Assembly: GCA_964035575.1 (NCBI GenBank)
Contig: OZ037845.1
Span: 868,001-932,000 of the forward strand
Length of the DNA: 64,000 nucleotides
Direction: 5' to 3'
Origin: Rhynchopus sp. YZ270_cl-10
Lineage: Eukaryota; Euglenozoa; Diplonemea; Diplonemida; Diplonemidae
The notes under the pieces were generated by a model, which made no database searches, had not been told where the DNA came from, and saw nothing but the letters and a program-made list of their open reading frames with translations. Of the stretch, positions 51,731 to 61,727 are shown one piece after another. How positions within the stretch are numbered: the stretch's first letter is position 1; each line of letters opens with the position of its first letter. A program made the position numbers and the translations under genes.

Positions 51731-53109
51731 TGTGAAGGAAAAGAAGAAAAATAAGTTTGGTCTGAGTGTTGGATGAAGGGTGAAGGGAGGAGTGGAGACA
51801 GTAACAATATTATCTGTATTTAATTTAGATGACACGTTGTTTTTTGCCTAACACCGCCTGTCGTACGTAACACTGAAACACCCTTCTAATTCCACCAGCG
51901 GGAACCTAATGTGGTTTATCAGGATTACCCGCGAGGGGCACACTGGCCTGGTCGACGGATATTTAGCCGATGAAAAATAAAAATAAAATAAAAGAAATGG
52001 GGCGCATGCGCTGAACTTAAAACCTCAAAACGCACGAAAGAGCATGGGGTCTCCAGACGGTACACGCCAGGAAACACACCATGAGGAATTATTTTTTTGT
52101 TTGGAATGAGACATGAATAGATGGATATGCGTTTATTCTGACACTCTGTTGGTTTACTTTAGCTGCCACAAGACAGCTCTTCATACCAACCTTAATGAAA
52201 AACACATCCATCTTTAGAGAGCAAAGGCTGCTGCGCAAGGCGACACTAATTTTTTTTTCGCTGCTGCAATGATGAATCCTTCAATGGAAGGAGAGAAAAC
52301 ACACATAAATAAAATGGAATAGAAGCCAATTTAATACGATAGCACCACACAAGAGAAGACTCTCGGGTACATACATTTCACGACCAATTTGGAAGAGAGA
52401 TAAACGACCTTTCCTCGGAACACGTTGAGTACAGAAAAGGCCCTCATAACACAAAATGGCAAAAGCCCCGGCTGTCGCTAAAGATACGGAACAGCCGAGA
52501 CGTAGGAATACAATAACATTAGACTAAAGAATTGTAACTCTGGATCAGACCAAGAAAACAAATACAAAAAAAAGTGGTAAAAAAGGATGAACATTCTGTA
52601 ACGTATCATCCAAAGAAAATAACACACATTTGCACACTTAGTTGGTAGAATTGTAGGAGCACTACCATGCTTTAAAAAGCATCAAGTTCAATTGAAATAT
52701 TACGAAAATATAACACAAAAGAGAAGCCTCAGGTTCAGTTACTTTGAAAGAAAGAGGCACACATAGTCATGAAAAGTTTCAGGGCTGGTCCAAAAATAAG
52801 CCAAGAAGTGATACTACACTACACTACACTATCCAGGCAGAGCCAAGGGAAACACAAGGACCAACAAAGTGAAAGGAATGCATTTCAACTGCATCACACT
52901 GACAAAAAATTTTCAGATATTTTAAAAAAAAAACTACAGAAGGGAATGTGTCCAACGATCTCATCTTTTTTTCGACAAAAATCACCCCCACAAAAAAACC
53001 CACCCTCTACCCTTCCCCTGAATACACATTGTAATTTTACAATCATGCATTTTCCATTTTGCGCAACGAAACCCCAAATGTCACCGGGTGGGAATGTTCA
53101 GGATTATTT
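51731..53109. other. Intergenic region, nothing recognised
   Basis: About 1.4 kb of AT-rich sequence lies between the SDR gene's 3' end and the GILT cluster. No repeat family seen elsewhere in the window could be placed here. Confidence 0.5.
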
Positions 53110-53892
53110 TTACCTGGCACCGAACACACCTCTGCCTCCGTCGATGCGAACGGAGGACCCTGTGATAAAGCCGGCCTTCTCAGAGGAAAGGAAGGCAATG
53201 AGGTTGGCGACCTCGTCTGGGGTGGCAACTCTGTCGAGCGCTTTGCCGAGGGGGTGGGTCACGTCGATGGAGCGTTTGAGGAGGGCTTCGTACTGCTCTG
53301 CGTTGAGTCCTCCACGCTTCTGCAGCTCTGTCACGACCAGACCGGGGTTCACACCGTTCACACGAATCCCAAACTCTGCCAGGTCCAATGCAGCGCACTT
53401 CATCAGCATCTCTGTTGCCGCCTTGCTCATGCAGTAGCTTGTCACACCCCCAAACGACACCTCACCGTTCACACTGCTCACATTGACAATGCTTGGTTTG
53501 CTTCCAGAAGCAGCTGCCTCCTTAAGAACGGGAACGGAGTGTTGCATCATCTCAAAGACGCCTTTGGTGTTGGTGTTGAAGTTGTACATCAGGTTCTCGA
53601 CGTTGCAGCCAGGGGTGCCAAAGGCACCTCCCTTGAGGACACCAGCGCAGTTGACGAGAGTGTCGAATTTGGAGGTCTTCGCAGCCTCGCCGATGATGCG
53701 CTCACATTCGCCGTCGACAGAAAGATCTCCCACGACGGTGTCGCAGTTGAGCTCCTTCTTCAGCTCCGCAAGCTTGTCTGCGTTACGCCCGGTCGCAATA
53801 ACGGACGCACCTTCCTTCACGAAGAGACGTGCAGTTGCCTCACCAATTCCACTGGTAGCCCCTGTAATCAGTGCACGACGTCCGGCAAGCAT
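53110..53892 (-). CDS. Short-chain dehydrogenase/reductase
   Basis: This encodes 260 residues, the usual length of a classical SDR; the start MLAGRRALITG is chosen because the fold begins there, although the frame is open further upstream. Motifs: NAD(P)-binding TGATSGIG (10-17), NCAG (81-84), catalytic S140, Y153 and K157 in SYCMSK, and the PGLVVTEL segment that closes on the cofactor. The C-terminal ITGSSVRIDGGRG is typical of SDRs of the FabG type. The residues after the first beta-strand (ATGRNADK) favour NADP. The substrate cannot be read from the sequence; a ketone, alcohol or sugar is equally likely. Single exon. Confidence 0.92.
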   Translation of the reverse strand: MLAGRRALITGATSGIGEATARLFVKEGASVIATGRNADKLAELKKELNCDTVVGDLSVDGECERIIGEAAKTSKFDTLVNCAGVLKGGAFGTPGCNVENLMYNFNTNTKGVFEMMQHSVPVLKEAAASGSKPSIVNVSSVNGEVSFGGVTSYCMSKAATEMLMKCAALDLAEFGIRVNGVNPGLVVTELQKRGGLNAEQYEALLKRSIDVTHPLGKALDRVATPDEVANLIAFLSSEKAGFITGSSVRIDGGRGVFGAR

Positions 53893-54981
53893 TGTGAGGT
53901 TTGGAAACAAAGAACAACAACTTATGATGGTGTGTGGTACAGGGTAGAGTAGAGGAAGAAGAGGTGGGCCGCTGCGCCACTGTGGTTGAAGAAGAAGTTC
54001 ATCCATCAGCAACCCCAAAAACTGCATAATCAACCAAAACGGCGAACTGAAAATTATTTCATATACTTTCTATTCTACTGAATAGAAGGTATAACAGGGT
54101 GCACTAAATGCACCAGTAGTTAGCGAGGAGAGCGACGGTGCAGTGATGTGCTCGTTTGATGAGTTGAACGTCGAGGAATCAACGATGATGAATGGGAAAG
54201 AGGAGAAAAGGAAAACGAGACACTGATCAGAGACAAGTGGTATCGGAAGAAGTTCTTTGGATGCCGCTGCGCCAAAGGCAGAGGCGAAGAACTTATGATG
54301 AGAGAAAAAGAGAAGTAGGGATGGGAGAAAAGGTTGTTTCATTTGGTTGCAAGGGACCAGGAAGGGGGAAGGAAAGAGGGGTTTGTTTTGTAAAAAAAAT
54401 GAGCTAAAAAAAATAAAAGGAGCACCTTCTTTTTTATTTAGCTCTTGAAAAAGTTGCAAGATTTTTATAAATTGAATTTTTTTTCTTTGTTTGCGTTCGG
54501 TGCATTCTGCCATACCAAAGAAGAAGATGTTCTTTTGTATTGCAGATAGGGCAACCGAAACACGAAAAATGTGGCAGAGCTCACCAGACAATTAGAAGTT
54601 CTGGTCTGACCATTTATGTTATGTTTATTTGGTACAAAATATCCGTTCAGTTCAGGAGGATCCTTAGGGAAAATAAAGCAAACATCGAAAAGCTTAAACG
54701 CGTGGGTAGACCAATAGAATAGAGGCCAGGAATACCTCCACACAAGACAGAAGAAACCGCTTTTGTGTAGTGCCATGCTTACTTCAGAAGGAAGCACATT
54801 GTTTTTTTTTTGGGGGAGAAGGCAAGGACAGTCTGGTAACCCCAGGTTTGACTTTTGGACAGTTCGGTACAAAAAAAGTTTACGATAAAGACAGTTCAGA
54901 CCCACACCCCAGGTACCCAGGTAAGTGTTCAGGTACCAACCCGGGTGGGGTACCAGACTGTCCTTGGCCCCCCCTTTTTTT

Positions 54982-55026
54982 GAAAACTTGGTTGTATCAG
55001 TGTTACCCGAGGATGAGCTCCACTAT
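54982..55026. repeat. Hairpin repeat family 4, copy
   Basis: GAAAACTTGGTTGTATCAGT is followed by GTTACCCGAGGATGAGCTCC. Related copies are at 55777-55880 and 59177-59239. Confidence 0.5.
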
Positions 55027-55261
55027 GTTGCATCGACAATCTAAGCTATCCACCTGTGTGGGTAAGTTAGAGTCTGTACTCAGTGTTGGCCGAAGCCTTT
55101 GTACTACGGAAGAGACGTAGATTTTTGTGTCATTCGAGACGTTTGGTTAAAAAGAAAAGAGAAGTTGAAACGAATATTTTTCCGTGAAAAGAAGTTTTGT
55201 CTCTCTATACTCCGGATACGACCCATGGAGATAAAAAGAATATTTTTTTTTTAACAAAAGA

Positions 55262-55305
55262 GTTTATGAGATGAACCCTAAGCCTCTCAGTGCTTAGTCA
55301 CCCTT
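55262..55305. repeat. Hairpin repeat family 1, copy
   Basis: TTTATGAGATGAACCCTAAG is followed by CTCAGTGCTTAGTCACCC. The inner stem is good and the outer stem is weakened. Confidence 0.6.
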
Positions 55306-55808
55306 GAAAGAAGATTAGCAAATAGTTGGTAAGGGCCAAGATGAATATGCCATGCTACACACTAAGAAAAGAACAATTTTTCTCGCAGCTCTGGGTAAGG
55401 CAAAAAAAAAAACAACACTAATAACTGCGGAGAAAAAGGGAAAAAGCAAAACACTATGGCAAAAAAAATAAGTAAAATATGTCACAAAAAACTGCAAAGA
55501 TGAATGCGCCTCTCTGTGCACACACACCTCTGAATAAAACACAATGTTGGTGCTCCTGAAATAAAAAATACCAAGTACGCAACAAGTACGCAATATAGGG
55601 TATTCCTGTATTATTTTTTTTCGTGCACAAAGTGCGCAACAAGTACGCAGCAAGTACGCAACAAGTACGCAAAATGGGGTTATCAGGAGTACCAAATGTA
55701 TAAAAGATTTTTTTACCCTTCTCTCTTCTATACACTGACTACCCTCTGCCACTCTGCCGCTATGTGATAGGTAGTTTTTTTGAAAAGCTTGGTTTGTATC
55801 AGCGTTAA

Positions 55809-55862
55809 GAGAGGTGGACCTATTCGCATAATAGGTCCACTATAATACTAGGTCCACCCCCC
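55809..55862. mobile_element. 54-bp element flanked by TTAA (piggyBac-like MITE)
   Basis: The ends GAGAGGTGGACCTA and TAGGTCCACCCCCC are inverted repeats matching at 12 of 14 positions. TTAA stands on both sides (55805-55808 and 55863-55866), the duplication made by piggyBac transposases. Taking it out leaves GCGTTAAGACGAGGATGGGC, which lines up with the family-4 copy at about 55000 (GTGTTACCCGAGGATGAGC), so the host site is recognisable. It is too short to code for anything. Confidence 0.6.
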
Positions 55863-56078
55863 TTAAGACGAGGATGGGCTCCGCAAAAGGGTTTTTGGTT
55901 CTGCTGTTAAAGAGGAAGAGAAGAAGATGGTAAACCTCTCGCTCTCGCTCTCTTGTAGTCACCTAAAAAAGAACCAAAGGATTCCACCCCATCCCTTTGC
56001 ATTCTGATGAATTTTTTTTAGCATCAAACTATCTTGATGTTTTTAAAAAAGTGTGTCAAAGAATGCCCAAAAACTCCA

Positions 56079-56972
56079 TCACAACCCAATCTGCAGCGAC
56101 ACGGATGGAACATAGTTCCGCACATCAATGCTCGCTGTGCAGGAGGCCTGCTTTAGCTTGAACGACGCAAGCACGCCGAACTCGGTTTTCCCTTTGGAGG
56201 TGGTGGGGTCGAAGGTTTGGCCTGCTCGGAGGAGGGCTCGGGTGGTTGTGGTGATGGGGATAGCACATGCAGCTCGGACCCATCCTGGCTGCCCCCTTCT
56301 TGCAGTGGACGCCTGCGCTGCAATGGTAGAATCCTTAAAGTCGACCACCGCCGACACCGCACCACCCGCACAACACGGATCTGCCATCAACGTCGTTGTC
56401 ACCGAATTGACGTTAAGTTTCCTCAACCCCGCTAGCTCCGCCTGCGTGGCTTGATAGCGCACCCCTGCATCTGCGAGAATCCCTCCAGGAAGGACACGCC
56501 AGCCGACTCTGAGAGATCCTGCATTATAGGTAGGATAGAAGTACGAGAGGGTCACATGCTGTACATTTGTGAGCAGCAGGCCGTGGGGGCCGAGCCCGCC
56601 GTTGCATCGTGCTGTTCCGGTTAGGGTGCCTACATTGAGGAGAACGTCGGAGCTGCTTGGCATATCGCCTGCAGACCAGGCAATGCGGGAGTGCCATCGT
56701 GAAGGGGACCCAAACTGCAGCCAGCCTGCGTATGATTCGCTTTGTCCTGGTGTGGTGGTCATTGTTTGAAATTGTACATCCCCTAAATCTGCGCGTATCC
56801 CAAACATCTTCTTCGCGCCATCCGAAGACACCCCAGTTGCAACCTCAATCGGCCGTCGCCATACCGACGACCCAACACTCACCACATTCATTCCTTCCCC
56901 TCCATTCGATGCTCCGACCAACTCTACAACACTTCCTTCATATTCTTCTAACGAAAGCGACTCGTTTCGCAT
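56079..56972 (-). CDS. Putative organelle outer-membrane beta-barrel protein
   Basis: This 297-residue single-exon protein has no signal peptide or membrane helix. Most of it alternates polar and hydrophobic residues with frequent glycines and short turns (for example VTLSYFYPTYNAGSLRVGWRVLPGG and ASIDVRNYVPSVSLQIGL), as in beta-barrels of the VDAC/Tom40 group. The very C-terminal YVPSVSLQIGL resembles the beta-signal (polar-x-G/S-x-x-hydrophobic-x-hydrophobic) read by the SAM complex. The length fits Tom40 or VDAC (about 280-340). No family-specific motif is visible, so a soluble beta-rich protein cannot be excluded. If right, it would be the main import pore or metabolite channel of the mitochondrion-related organelle. 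Confidence 0.5.
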   Translation of the reverse strand: MRNESLSLEEYEGSVVELVGASNGGEGMNVVSVGSSVWRRPIEVATGVSSDGAKKMFGIRADLGDVQFQTMTTTPGQSESYAGWLQFGSPSRWHSRIAWSAGDMPSSSDVLLNVGTLTGTARCNGGLGPHGLLLTNVQHVTLSYFYPTYNAGSLRVGWRVLPGGILADAGVRYQATQAELAGLRKLNVNSVTTTLMADPCCAGGAVSAVVDFKDSTIAAQASTARRGQPGWVRAACAIPITTTTRALLRAGQTFDPTTSKGKTEFGVLASFKLKQASCTASIDVRNYVPSVSLQIGL

Positions 56973-57417
56973 ATTGTTAACTACTGTGTGAGATGAGATT
57001 GGTGAGAAGGGAGAAAGGGGGGGAAGAGGAGGTGAAAGTAGATGACAAAACAGACTTTTTTTATGTGCAGCATTTAGAGGTAAGGAAGGCCCCCGAAGAA
57101 AGGGAAGAAGGGGAGTGGGGTAATGGGGGGGGGGTTAGGGTGTTGGGGGAAAATGCTTGCACCTTTTTTTAACTTCTTGTTGAGAGAAGGTCGATTTTGC
57201 GAAAAAATATATTTGAGCAGAGAACGCCGTTTTTTGGATTATTTCTGATTTGTGCTGCAAAAATATCCGCGAAAAAAAAATATCAGAAAATATTTTCAGA
57301 ATCATGCAGAAAATATCTGAACCTCGTCAATAGGATCGGAACACACCCCACAACCCAAAATGAAGTATGAGGGAATTCATTTCTTCCACTGCAAAACCTC
57401 ACAAACCCTTACACCTT
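56973..57417. other. Intergenic spacer
   Basis: A short spacer with G and T runs between the transporter's 3' end and the beta-barrel gene; nothing recognised. Confidence 0.5.
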
Positions 57418-58641
57418 TTACACCTTGCTTCCGGTCGACACCTTCCTTGCCACCCCTGACTGTCCATTGAATGATATGACTGTTGTTGCGGCCATCAAGA
57501 GAAAGAGAATGAACATGGTGTGGTTGTCTGGGGTTGGTTTGCCGAAGATCCAATCAATACCGAAGGTTGCAATGGGTTCAAGGGACATGGCACCTGTCAC
57601 CACTACGGGGCTGCAGTACTTGAGTGCCATGACTAAGGAGGCTTGGAAGGCGAAGGTCAATGCGGCAACGAAGATTGTTGGTATCACGTAGTAGACATTG
57701 AAGAACGCAGAGAGCCAGTCTGTGACGGAGGTCTGCCCGAGGAGGAGGGTCGACCCGATGATGAACACAGACGACACCACATACACCATTGCCAGGAGCA
57801 GTGGCAGCGACACCAGGTTCTTCGCCTGTCTCGACCCTACATAGTACATCGCATTGCACACCGACGCCCCCACCCCCGCCAACACCCCCAACAACGCTGG
57901 CCGCACCACAACCAACATATACAACACTATCACGACCACCCCACAGGTCGCCTTCTTTCCAACATCTGTTACAAACTCCCCTGACATATATGCTACAGCC
58001 AGCGCCACCACACAAGAACAATTTGTTAAGACACTGGCCACTTCCCCTCCATTTAACTGTAAACAAATTTGGTTGAAGATTGATATGAGTCCGTGGGTGA
58101 TCCCGCAGAGAAGGGTAAGGGAGACGAGCGGGTCGATGGTGCGACCACGAAGTTTCATCTGTGCGTGGAGGGTGGAGAGGCGTGTCGTGTCATGCGTGAG
58201 TGCGTAGTAGCAGCACCCTGCTGCGATGAAGACATTACGCGATCCGACCTTGAGGAGTGCGGGCTCCTCGTATGCGTCCATCAGGGGGAACACCGCACCC
58301 CCAAACACTGCCCCGCAAAGCGACAGAAAATACCCCAAATACGGCCGCGTTGCGCTATCCGCAGCAAGCTTCCCCCACATTACCTGCGCCTTCGCAACCT
58401 CCCCCCACACCCCCGCCAGCGTCTCCTCCCGCACCCATGGGGTTGTGGCAGGAGAAGTAGGGTACTTCCCTGCCGAGGTGGTGACCTGAATCTTTGACGG
58501 AGTGTCCGGCTCCCATGTGGGCCTCTCCTTCGGCAGGAGAGGAGACCCCTTCGCAGGTGAAGGCAGTAGCGGTTCGTGATGGTGTGCCCTCTTTGTGGGA
58601 TGCGTCATAGGCGCTAGCGGGTTAGAGCTGTTAGGTAGCAT
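57418..58641 (-). CDS. Drug/metabolite transporter (DMT/EamA) family membrane protein
   Basis: This encodes 407 residues from MLPNSSNPLAP; the longer frame upstream is low-complexity and follows a pyrimidine tract ending CAG, probably leader. Residues 1-90 are hydrophilic and rich in P, T and H. About nine or ten hydrophobic helices follow (for example YLGYFLSLCGAVFGGAVFPL, VVALAVAYMSGEF, GVVVIVLYMLVVV, TIFVAALTFAFQASL, MFILFLLMAATTVISF). The pattern of five plus five helices, the GVGASVCNAMYYV segment and the conserved end LKYCSPVVVTGAMSLEPIATF (an EamA-type 'LEP' motif) point to the DMT superfamily, which carries nucleotide sugars, triose phosphates or small metabolites. The substrate is unknown. 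Confidence 0.8.
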   Translation of the reverse strand: MLPNSSNPLAPMTHPTKRAHHHEPLLPSPAKGSPLLPKERPTWEPDTPSKIQVTTSAGKYPTSPATTPWVREETLAGVWGEVAKAQVMWGKLAADSATRPYLGYFLSLCGAVFGGAVFPLMDAYEEPALLKVGSRNVFIAAGCCYYALTHDTTRLSTLHAQMKLRGRTIDPLVSLTLLCGITHGLISIFNQICLQLNGGEVASVLTNCSCVVALAVAYMSGEFVTDVGKKATCGVVVIVLYMLVVVRPALLGVLAGVGASVCNAMYYVGSRQAKNLVSLPLLLAMVYVVSSVFIIGSTLLLGQTSVTDWLSAFFNVYYVIPTIFVAALTFAFQASLVMALKYCSPVVVTGAMSLEPIATFGIDWIFGKPTPDNHTMFILFLLMAATTVISFNGQSGVARKVSTGSKV

Positions 58642-58745
58642 AGTGCAAAGGGGAGGGATGGTGGGTACATCCTGAAGGGGTGGATGGGTGGATGGTAGGT
58701 GGGGGGAAAAATGGTAAAAAAAAAAAAAATGACTCAAATTTTGAC

Positions 58746-58783
58746 TTGAAATACAAAAAAAAAGCCCTGTGACAATGTACCTA
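58746..58783. repeat. Hairpin repeat family 2, copy
   Basis: TTGAAATACAAAAAAAAAGC is followed by CCTGTGACAATGTACCT, about 105 nt upstream of the transporter start. Confidence 0.5.
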
Positions 58784-59176
58784 AAGTGGGTGTCCCCATT
58801 CATAGTCCTTGTATCCATTTCGTGGTTTACATTTGAGATTCTGAATTTTCGTTAAAAAAGAGTCCTCAGTAACTTTTCTCGAGTACAGCAAAACAAAAGA
58901 GAGGGGTTGAGGAATACTTTTTTTCTTTGGCATAGTGTAGATAGGAGACAGCGAGGCTGACTGTGGGGCAGGGGGTGGGGCTAGAAGGAAAAAAAAAAAA
59001 ACTACTTTTTGAAAATAGTGCCAAAAAAAATGCCCCTCAAAAGCGCGAAAATGGCATTTTTTTTTTGACACAATACTGTGACTTCATTTTCCTCATCGAT
59101 GATATAATGACCGCGTGATGCTTCGATTTCGATAGTTGATTTTTTTGGGGGGCAGGGTATTTTTTTTTATATTTTT

Positions 59177-59239
59177 GAAAATTTGGTTGCATTAGTGTAA
59201 CCACCCTAGAGTGTGCTCCACTAATACAACCAAGTTTTC
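59177..59239. repeat. Hairpin repeat family 4, long inverted repeat
   Basis: GAAAATTTGGTTGCATTAGTG (59177-59197) pairs with its near-complement at 59219-59239 (two mismatches in 21). The loop AACCACCCTAGAGTGTGCTC shares its right half with the family-4 copy near 55010. Confidence 0.75.
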
Positions 59240-59425
59240 TACTCCACTTATATTTTTTTGCATTTCGTTCAAGAAAGTGAACGATGAAAGTGCCTAACGC
59301 CTTTGCGGACGTGGACACCGGTTCTCCTGAAAAGAAAAGAGAGAGAAACGAGGCGGACATCTAGAGAAAAAAACATGGAAGTGTCATCATGGACATGAGA
59401 GCGGTTGGCATGCATGCATTGCCAT

Positions 59426-60685
59426 CTATTCCTCTGCCGCTTCTCTTGCGGCCTTCTTCGCCGCCTCCCACTTACCCTTCGACACTGCACGCTTCACCTT
59501 GCCAGTCTTCTCTGTCTTCCTCTTGTTTTGCCTGCGCGACATAATTCTGGTCATCACCAGCTCCTCCACGTTCAAAAGTTCCTGTGAGTATGTGGATAAG
59601 ATAGGGTGTGTAAAGTGTCTACTAATGGACACAAATATGACCATATAGAAATGTCTACACGTGGCCTCGTAAGGCATGATGGGCGTCATTTCATCCTGTT
59701 TGGACATCGTAGCCTATCAAGACATGCCGTGTCATTATGAGGCCACCGTGTAAAGAAAGATAAGGAGTGTTGGAGAGGTGCTATAGTAGCCAAAAGTAAT
59801 AATTAGCGTTGACGCAAATCGGCGAATGTTGGTCCCACATCCACTTCCCGGAACTGGAGGGTCGGAAACATACCTTCTGGTCAGTCTTGTTGAAACGCTC
59901 AAGCGCATAGTCAGACATCGCCTCGGTTTTGAACACCACGATTGCGTACTGACCCTTCTTCTTGGGGTTCTGGTACCTGGGGGTTTTTGTTTTATTATTT
60001 ATCGCGATTCAAAATACTAAACTAACATTTTGCCACTTGATTTGTCCTCACTAATCTACTACTGAGTCTTTTTTCGTTGACCGCAGCCATTTTAGGAAGC
60101 CATTTACCCTGGGTGGCGCACATGATAATTGATTGGGGGAGGGAAATGATTCAAAAGGAAAAAGCGTGAGGACAAATTTACCGTTGGCTAATCAAGTTCA
60201 GTTTCAACACTGCGTATAAGCAAAAATAATTTGACCCAGAAATATGGACCACTCTCTACAAAATTCCATCCGACTTATAGCAGACAACCACGATTCTGAG
60301 AATCCCAACTTCTTGAGAAATACCGCACATACTTTTCGATTGTGACCTTTGGGTCGTAATCTTCGAAGAGCGTACGGAGGTCGTTGCGGGTGGTGGTGTT
60401 GTCGATGTGCATATGGAGAGAGCGGCACTTCTCGTTGGCAGCGGTTGCAGCCTGCTGCTTCTGGAACTTTGTCTTCTTCTTGGGCTTGTTGGCCTCGTCG
60501 TCAGAGTCGAACTCAACGTCGTCATCAGCCCCACGCTTCCTCTTCCCACCCGACTTCCCCTTCACAAACTCCAGATCCGTTCCGTCTGCAGCCTTCTCCT
60601 TTTTGGAGCTGCGTGCTTTAGCCTTCTCCTCACCGGTTCCCCACACCATAGCCATGGCATCCTCCTTCTCTTGTTCCAGCCCCAT
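59426..60685 (-). CDS. RRM-domain RNA-binding protein
   Basis: There are three exons: 60685-60333, 59976-59874 and 59581-59426. Introns are 356 and 292 bp, begin GTATGT, and keep the frame, giving 203 residues. The N-terminal 90 residues are acidic/basic and lysine-rich (KSGGKRKRGADDDVEFDSDDE, KPKKKTKF), like a nuclear or nucleolar signal. Residues about 92-155 form an RRM: RNP2 LHMHID, then LRTLFEDYDPKVTIEKY, and RNP1 KKGQYAIVVF across the first exon junction, then YALERFN. The C-terminus is a basic helix with RRQNKRKTEKTGKVKRA. The layout is like nucleolar ribosome-assembly RRM proteins such as RBM34/Nop12, but one RRM is not enough to name it. Confidence 0.85.
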
Positions 60686-60851
60686 TGTTTGTTTTGTTGT
60701 GTATTTGTCTGATATTTATGACTTTCCACAAATGCCTTCTCAGGATACCCCGCCAATCCCAAGAATAGTATGTCAAGGTTGATTACGTTCATTCCCAAAA
60801 AAAAAAAAATGCTTTTTTTCTTTAGAATACATAGGGGGAAAGGGAGGGGGG
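60686..60851. other. Short intergenic spacer
   Basis: A 166-bp spacer carries the promoter of the RRM gene and the 3'UTR of the next gene. This is the tightest gene spacing in the window. Confidence 0.5.
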
Positions 60852-61727
60852 TTATCTAATTCTAACGTCCTTGAGAGCTTCGTGTATAGCCTCATCCGAG
60901 GCGAGTCTGTTCTCCATTCGCCATGAGGCTGCGTCGGTTGCTGCACGGTCGAATCTGGTGTGCAGATCGCCTAGGCGGGCGATGTTGTCCTTCACGCTCT
61001 GCTCTGTGACGTCGAGCTGCGTGAGCAGGCCTTGCAAGAGGACGGCTTGGGCGTCACTTTGCATACCACCACCACTACCACCACCACTGACACTGACACC
61101 ATCATTGCCACCATCACCCCCTCCCGGTTCTACCGGAGTCCGTGTCACCAATCTCCCTTCCAATCGCATTTCCGCTACCTTCGGTGTTTTTGTCGGAATA
61201 TGAGACCAATTAGGTTCGTGTATTTCATTTCGTGGTAAATACCCCGTTGCCCCCACCTCAAACACCCCATCATCCACATCGCTGTGAAGAAATGATGTTC
61301 GTTGTAAATCTGTTCTCGCAAAACGGAGTTCAGTTTTGAGTGCCGCGACCTCCTCATTCAGGGCAACGGAAGGGGCGAGAATGTCCTGGGTACGGCGAAG
61401 CCAGATGTCGCGCATCATCGTATCACCAAAACAGACAAGGCAGGTGTCATTCCCTGTTTCGCCTAACCAGGTAATGGAAAGCATGCTCTTAAGAAGCTCC
61501 TCTGGGCTGCCTTCTACCTTCAGCATATCCTGCAGCTTTGCGGCAGCAGTGATCTTCCCCTCCATCAACGCCGTCTCAGCTGCCTCCACCACAACAGAGT
61601 CCTCCTGCGCAATGAGCAGCTCCACCTTCCCCTGGGGCTTTTCGATTCTCAGCTCCGCACCCTCCAGATGAGCGACCCGTCGTTTCCATGACGACCCTAA
61701 CTTAAATGTGTACACACGGTGTTCCAT
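60852..61727 (-). CDS. Protein with PH-like N-terminal domain
   Basis: This encodes 291 residues in a single exon. Residues 1-118 look like a pleckstrin-homology fold: VYTFKLGSSWKRRVAHLEGAELRIEK at the start fits the first strands, SITWLGETGNDTCLVCFGDTMMRDIWLRRTQDIL fits the last strands and the closing helix with its conserved tryptophan. A helix follows (about 120-145), then a linker with a glycine run (GGGDGGNDGVSVSGGGSGGG), then a C-terminal coiled coil (about 228-291). It may bind phosphoinositides or a small GTPase at a membrane. No closer family is recognisable. Confidence 0.7.
   Translation of the reverse strand: MEHRVYTFKLGSSWKRRVAHLEGAELRIEKPQGKVELLIAQEDSVVVEAAETALMEGKITAAAKLQDMLKVEGSPEELLKSMLSITWLGETGNDTCLVCFGDTMMRDIWLRRTQDILAPSVALNEEVAALKTELRFARTDLQRTSFLHSDVDDGVFEVGATGYLPRNEIHEPNWSHIPTKTPKVAEMRLEGRLVTRTPVEPGGGDGGNDGVSVSGGGSGGGMQSDAQAVLLQGLLTQLDVTEQSVKDNIARLGDLHTRFDRAATDAASWRMENRLASDEAIHEALKDVRIR

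Larger units (their letters stand above)
47086..51770 (-). repeat. Tandem triplication of GILT gene units
   Basis: Three direct units of about 1.5, 1.5 and 1.6 kb each contain a spacer with ACTCGAGAGAGAAATAAAGA, a family-1 hairpin, a conserved 3' region and a GILT gene. The third is longer because of a MITE insertion and other changes. Spacer and gene are both near-identical, so the duplications are recent or homogenised. Confidence 0.93.
53893..56078. other. Intergenic region with hairpin repeats and a TTAA-flanked element
   Basis: About 2.2 kb without a supported gene. It holds family-4 copies (54982-55026 and 55777-55880), a family-1 hairpin (55262-55305), a degenerate one (55922-55970), a short AAGTACGCAAC tandem repeat (about 55570-55675) and a GGTACC-rich stretch (54900-54960). 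Confidence 0.5.
58642..59425. other. Intergenic spacer with hairpin repeats
   Basis: It holds a family-2 copy (58746-58783), a 21-bp inverted repeat (59177-59239) and a family-3 copy (59286-59328). Poly-A and poly-T runs fill the rest. Confidence 0.5.

Noticed and set aside
52769-53437. A 222-codon plus-strand frame
   Set aside because: Its second half is antisense to the SDR gene and its first half is low-complexity spacer.
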